Origin: Allomyces macrogynus ATCC 38327
Lineage: Eukaryota; Blastocladiomycota; Blastocladiomycetes; Blastocladiales; Blastocladiaceae
NCBI GenBank assembly: GCA_000151295.1
Contig: GG745353.1
Coordinates: 539,896-603,895, forward strand
Length of the DNA stretch: 64,000 nucleotides
Direction of reading: 5' to 3'
The notes below the pieces were generated by a model. The model was not told where the DNA came from, searched no databases, and was given only the letters and a program-made list of their open reading frames with translations. The translations under genes were made by a program, and so were the position numbers. Of the stretch, positions 59,391-64,000 are shown one piece after another. The stretch's first letter is position 1, and the number at the start of each line of letters is the position of its first letter.

Positions 59391-62300
59391 TCAGGCCTCG
59401 GTAGGTTGCGCGGCGGGCTTCACGTCGTCACTTGGCGGTGCCGGCGAGTCGGCCGGTGGAATCGGTGTGCCGAGCCGCACGCCCATCCCCGCAGCCGTCG
59501 GTGCGGTCGAGAGCCCTGCGGACCGTGCGAGACCCGACGAGTGAACCGCCTGGACGCGTCGCAACAACTCGTGCTGCGCGAGCTGCTGCTGCTGTTGCGT
59601 GGCCGGGTCCTGTGTGAGCGTCGCGGAGCTGCCGCCGCCCGCGACCGTGGCGTTCCCCGTGCGGAACAACGCGGCGATATCCGATGGGACCGTCCAGAGC
59701 ACGCGCGGCTGCCACCGGAGCAAGTCGAACAGGACCGACGTGGCGACATCGTGGTGTTCCTCGGCGCCGCGCGGCGGGACGAGGAACGTTGGGCTCAACA
59801 CGGTCGCGAGGTTGCCGTAGTCCATCTTGTTCCCGCGCTCCGGGTCATCCGGGTGCGTGCACGCCGCGGCCACATCGCGCAGGCACAGCATGAGCACTTC
59901 GAGCACGTCGCGGTGCGCCTTGGGCAGCAAGCAGACTGCATAATGCAATGCGCGCATCCGGTCCTGCTCGTTCTGAATCCGCGCGATGGCCATAAACAGC
60001 TTGTAGAGGCGGAACGTGAGGAGCGGTTCCGGCAACTCGCGCAAAAACTTTTTCAGCAGCGCGGCGATCTGAATCGCGTTGTCGTCGCGGATCATATCGA
60101 GTGCGCCAAGCGGGTTGCTGTCAAGCGCGTCCTTGACTTCGTTGAGGCGCCGAATGTTGCCGTTCTTGCGGAAAATACCTTCGACGTGCAGGTCGAGGTT
60201 GCGCAGCGTGCCGACACACGTGTCGATGAACGCTGGGATCGCGAGTCGACCCGACCGCGCGCCCAAGACCGACGAGACGCCCGTGCGGTAGAGCAGAATG
60301 TCGAGCGGAACCCCAAACGTGCCTTGGTTCTTGGCCGCACTCGTCGCGGACGGTGTCGCCGTCGCCGGATTCGGTGTCGCGGCCCCGTCCCCATCCACGC
60401 TATCATCATCGAGCACGATCCCATTGACTGGATCACTCGGCCCATTCATCTCATTCACCGGCACATCGTTTCCAGCCGCGGCAGCCGCGGCATTCATCGC
60501 GGCCATCGCCGCCGCCGCCGACGCCGCCGCGCGTGCGGCCGCCACGGCCGCGGACGACTCTTTATCTTTCCGCCGCCCGCCGCCGCGCAACGTCGACACG
60601 AACCGGCCCCACATCCCACCCGACGTGCCGGACCCAGACGACTTGCGTTCTTCCGTGAGCGCGGCGAGTTCCTCGGGCCGCATGATCCCGGCAAGCAACG
60701 GCTCAAGGTCGCGCGCGGCAAAGTGGCGCACGACAAATGCCTCGAGCGCGGACAAATCCGACAGCCACATTTCGGGCGCGGGCACGGTCGGTGCCGGGGC
60801 CATGCCGAGCGTGATCGGTGCGCCAGCCGCGGCCATGGCGGCTGCGGCCGCGAGTGGCGGGATCGCCGGTTGCGGTGGTGGCGGCGGCGGCGAGACGGGT
60901 GCCGACGCAGAGGCACCCGCAGCGGCATTGACCATGTCGCGCGACGCCATGGTAGGGGACGTGGACGTCGGGATGTTACCGAGGTAGTGCTGGTAATGGT
61001 ACTGCGGCGGGGACGATCCGGGCCGCGGGAGTGAGTCGGACCGTGCGGGCCGGCCGTCATCGGGCGGCGTGGATCCAGGCGACGGCGAGACGAGCCGCGG
61101 CAGCGAGTCGCTGCGCGGGAACGAGTTGGTGCGCGGCTTGCTTGTGAGCATGCCGCTGAAGGTCGATGCATTAGGACTGCCCGACGTCGCGGCGGCGGCA
61201 GCAGCGGCAGCGGCCGAGGCCGCTGCGGCGGTCGTTGCGTCGAGCGCCGAACCCGACAGAACGCGCTTGCGGCGCGGGTCCTGCAGGGCGTCGGTGAGCC
61301 CGCCCTCTTCGACGCGCAGCAGGCCGAGCAGCCGCTTGAGCGCGACGCGCAAGAGGAATGTGTACTGCGAGAGCGGCGTGATGAGCTCGAACAGCGGCAT
61401 CGTCGGGTGATGCGGTCGGTCGTCGTCGTCGTGCTCGTCCGTATCCGAATGCACGGGCGACGCGTTCTCGCCCGTGTAAAAATCAAGCACCGACGGTGCT
61501 TTGGTCTCGGCAAAACAATTCGCGCACTGCACCTGGTGGTCCTGCGTGAGGACAGCGCCCTCGACGTCCTCGGCGGTCGTCAGCGGGCGGCCGCAGACGG
61601 CGCAGGCAAAGCAGTGCGAGTGCCACCGCCACGACGGGAGTGGCGGCTGGCCCGGGTGCGCGACGACGGCGACGCATGACTCTTCGATGGTCGACCGGCA
61701 CGCGTGGCACAGGTCCGACTTGACGTCCGTGTCGAGCAAGACCATACGAATACGTTTTTCGTGGTCGGATAGTTCCATGAGCGTATCGAGGAACTCGAAC
61801 ACGGCGCCGTCCTGACCGTAGACGCGCTCGAGCTTGAGCGCGCCGCACAGCGTCATGCGAATAAGGACCTTGAGCAAGTGCGCGAGCGACGTGACGAGGC
61901 CGAGCAGTTCCTGCGTGATACCGAGCCGCCGCGGGCCCAATCCGCCGGTCGCACCAAGGTGCGTCTCGTGCGCGTGCGAGAGGAGCGAAAAGAAGCCGAC
62001 AATTTTCTTGCACAATAGCTTGGGCTCCTTGTGGTGTACAAGCCCCGTGCGGTCGTGGTGCCGTGCGAGCAGTGCCTCGATTCGGTCAATGCCCGCAAAC
62101 AAGACCTCGACGTGCAAGATGAACGACGCGGCCTCGTTGACGCCCTCGACGTAGAGCCCATTCGAGACGTTGAGCAGCATATCGGAAATACACGCCGCGG
62201 CCGATTCTTCAAACACGCTCAGGACCGACCAGATGCGCGTGGCCTTTTCCTCCATGAGCTGTTGCGTCGTGCGCAGCTGGTCGCGCGCGGCCGCGTCGGG

Positions 62301-63278
62301 CTCTGCGAGCGTCTCGGGCTTGGGCAGCGCCCTTGTCAACTGCACGAGCAGTGCGTCCGGCGCGTTCAGCCCTTCGTCCTCGTCACCCGCAGCCTCGACC
62401 GAATCGCCGTCTCCGGTCCCGCCACCATTCTCAACGGCGGTCGCGTCCGGATCACTCGGTACGGCCTCGGGTACGAGCGTCACGTTCCACGACTTGTGAA
62501 TCATGTAACACTCTGGGTGCCACTGTTCATCGACGCCATTCCGCGCTATTTCCACAAACTGCTTGAGAATGGCCTCGTGGCACCCGGTACACCGCGCCGC
62601 ATGCAGCTGCGAGAAATGGTAGTGGCAGTAGACGGCGCCATTGTGCTCGTAGTAGGACTCGGCGGGCCCAAAGACCGTGTCGCACATGGAACACGTAAAG
62701 TGCTCGACGTGGTACTTGCGCCCGAGCGCTTGGATGTAGGCGCCGCGCAGCGCGCCGCCGCACTTGGCACAGAGCAGGTCGAGTCGCGCAAAGTAGTCGC
62801 GCTCGCAGAGAGGGACTTGGGTGCCGTCGGCGGTCTGGACCGGGAAGAACCTGCTGGCAACGCACTTGCCGCAGTCCTAGAATCGATGGTGCGGGGGGTC
62901 GGTCAGTCAGCACGGTCCAGAGATGAACGCACGGCATGCTGACGCTGCGACTGCCGGTGCAACAGATACTGCTCGAGCAGCGGCTCCAACGGGATCCGTA
63001 ACAGCCGCTGCTGCTCCATGCCGTCAGCGTCAACGTCAGCGCAAGAAATCTCGACCCGCACGAGTACGCACCACGCACTTGAAGCAGTCGAGATGGAACG
63101 TGCCGCCGAGCGCGCGCACAAACTGGCCCGTCATGGGCAGCCCACATGCCGTGCACAGCTTGGGCGCGCGCAAGGTCGTTGGCGGCGTGACGGGTGCCGG
63201 TGCGGCGCTTCCGTTGGCCAGATCGGCGCTCGGCGGGTCCGGCATGGCGGGCGGCGTCGAGACGGGGTCCATGGCCAT
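59391..63278 (-). CDS. LRG1: LIM-domain RhoGAP (Lrg1 type)
   Basis: Two exons, minus: 63278-63072 and 62876-59391 (1,230 aa). The N-terminus has consecutive LIM zinc modules (CTACGLPMTGQFV...FKCVDCGKC across the intron, CAKCGGALRGAYIQ, CTGCHEAILKQFVEI). Another LIM (CHACRSTIEESCVAV...CAVCGRPL) follows about 300 residues later. The C-terminal RhoGAP domain has the arginine finger HVEGIFRKNGNIRRLNEV and KKFLRELPEPLLTFRLYKLF. Lrg1 proteins inactivate Rho1 to control glucan synthesis and cell polarity. Long Ala/Ser/Pro linkers separate domains. The 195-nt intron lies inside the first LIM. The start is the first ATG in frame; an upstream non-ATG extension is unlikely. Confidence 0.92.
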
Positions 63279-64000
63279 CTTGTCGGCGACACGCAATCAG
63301 CGAGCGGGAAGAGAGCCGCAGCAGCTGCGCACGGTTCGATCGATCGTTGCCGTAAACGACGTAGACGCCCACGCTCGCGCACACGGATCGGAGCGCGACG
63401 TGCGCGTAGACGGGTCCTGGGACGGCGCGCGAACGAACGAACGGCGCGGCGGGGCGCGAACGTCAAGAGGCCCACGGCGCGGGAGGCAGGACAGCCGTCG
63501 TGCGGCGGCGCGCGCAAATGAACGGGCGTTGGCTCGGTGGGCGGGGTTGTGCAGGGCGGTGAACGCGCAGCCAGCGGCGGCGCGGCGCGCGACGGCAGGT
63601 GCGGTAACCAGCGCGGCCGACAGCGGACGGCGAACAGGCGCGCGCGCGCGTGCAGGTTGGGGGCGCGATCCAAAGCAGGATGGTCGGCAGCGACCGAGAG
63701 GGGCGCCGACGTGCAGAAAAGCCTGGGCTCTTGGTGGTGCTCGCGATCCCGCAGGTCGGGGCGGTCGACGTTGGCAGGCGGCGGGCACTTGACGCGGTCA
63801 GCGGCACTTGTCGAGTGCGGGTGTGCAGCGTGTTCTCTGCTGACGTGGTGGGGCGCTGGCGTCGTCGTCGCCGGGGTTGTCGGCGGCGCCGTTGGCGGAT
63901 GAGGGTGGTGGTGGTGGTGTGGATGGTGGTGGTGGCCGCCTTTGGAGATCGTGGGCCGTTGCTGCGCGTGTCGTTGGCGGGCCCTTTGCGCCCGTGGCTC
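63279..64000. other. Right-edge non-coding sequence
   Basis: 0.72 kb upstream of LRG1, very GC-rich, with overlapping meaningless frames. No gene recognised before the window ends. Confidence 0.45.

Overview
The window looks like nuclear DNA of a GC-rich, intron-containing, early-diverging (zoosporic) fungus. Genes are compact with short GT-AG introns, mostly 59-106 nt, with pyrimidine-rich 3' ends and CTRAY-like branch sites. I rebuilt exon chains from conserved protein families and reading phase. About 63 introns resolve, and in nearly every gene the phases close to a clean stop. Fungal markers include a LIM-RhoGAP (Lrg1 type), a fungal-type IDI, Ldb17/Dip1, and a secreted AA11-like LPMO with a CBM19-like tail. 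MICU1, CMTR1 and a PnuC transporter are absent from most yeasts and filamentous fungi. Together they suggest a chytrid or, most likely, a blastocladiomycete. That placement is inference.

Layout. 1-6 kb: last exon of adenylate kinase (+), LETM1 (+), ARPC2 (-). 6.6-13 kb: casein kinase II beta (+), carnosine N-methyltransferase (+), a small orphan gene (-), a two-RRM SR-type protein with a DRRGGD repeat tail (-). 13-19 kb: PnuC-type transporter (+), MICU1-like calcium sensor (-), HSF-type transcription factor (+). 19-33 kb: long ABCC/MRP transporter (-), Ldb17/Dip1 (+), CMTR1 cap methyltransferase (+), AMP deaminase (-). 33-41 kb: ribosomal protein L19 (-), IPP isomerase (-), lumazine synthase (+), Nup133-like nucleoporin (-). 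41-53 kb, all +: dynamin-related GTPase (with an apparent frameshift), C2H2 protein, fatty-acid 2-hydroxylase, EngB/GTPBP8 GTPase, seven-TM-like RGS protein. 53-64 kb: LPMO (-), MARK/PAR-1 kinase (+), LIM-RhoGAP (-).

There are no operons. Neighbours are mainly housekeeping genes. Themes that recur are mitochondrial ion handling (LETM1, MICU1), mitochondrial division and translation (dynamin, GTPBP8), Arp2/3 actin nucleation (ARPC2 and its activator Ldb17/Dip1) and signalling (CK2, MARK, RGS, RhoGAP). I treat their proximity as coincidental.

The most unusual observations are: a CTCCACC heptamer in roughly a quarter of introns, almost always in sense orientation; long C homopolymers inside introns; a perfect 14-bp inverted repeat before the carnosine methyltransferase; a strong hairpin in a 1.7-kb gene-free span; a MICU1 in which a normally degenerate EF-hand is canonical; a ~73-residue insertion in the HSF DNA-binding wing; and the one-base frameshift in the dynamin gene. 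I found no tRNA, rRNA, CRISPR array or intact transposon.
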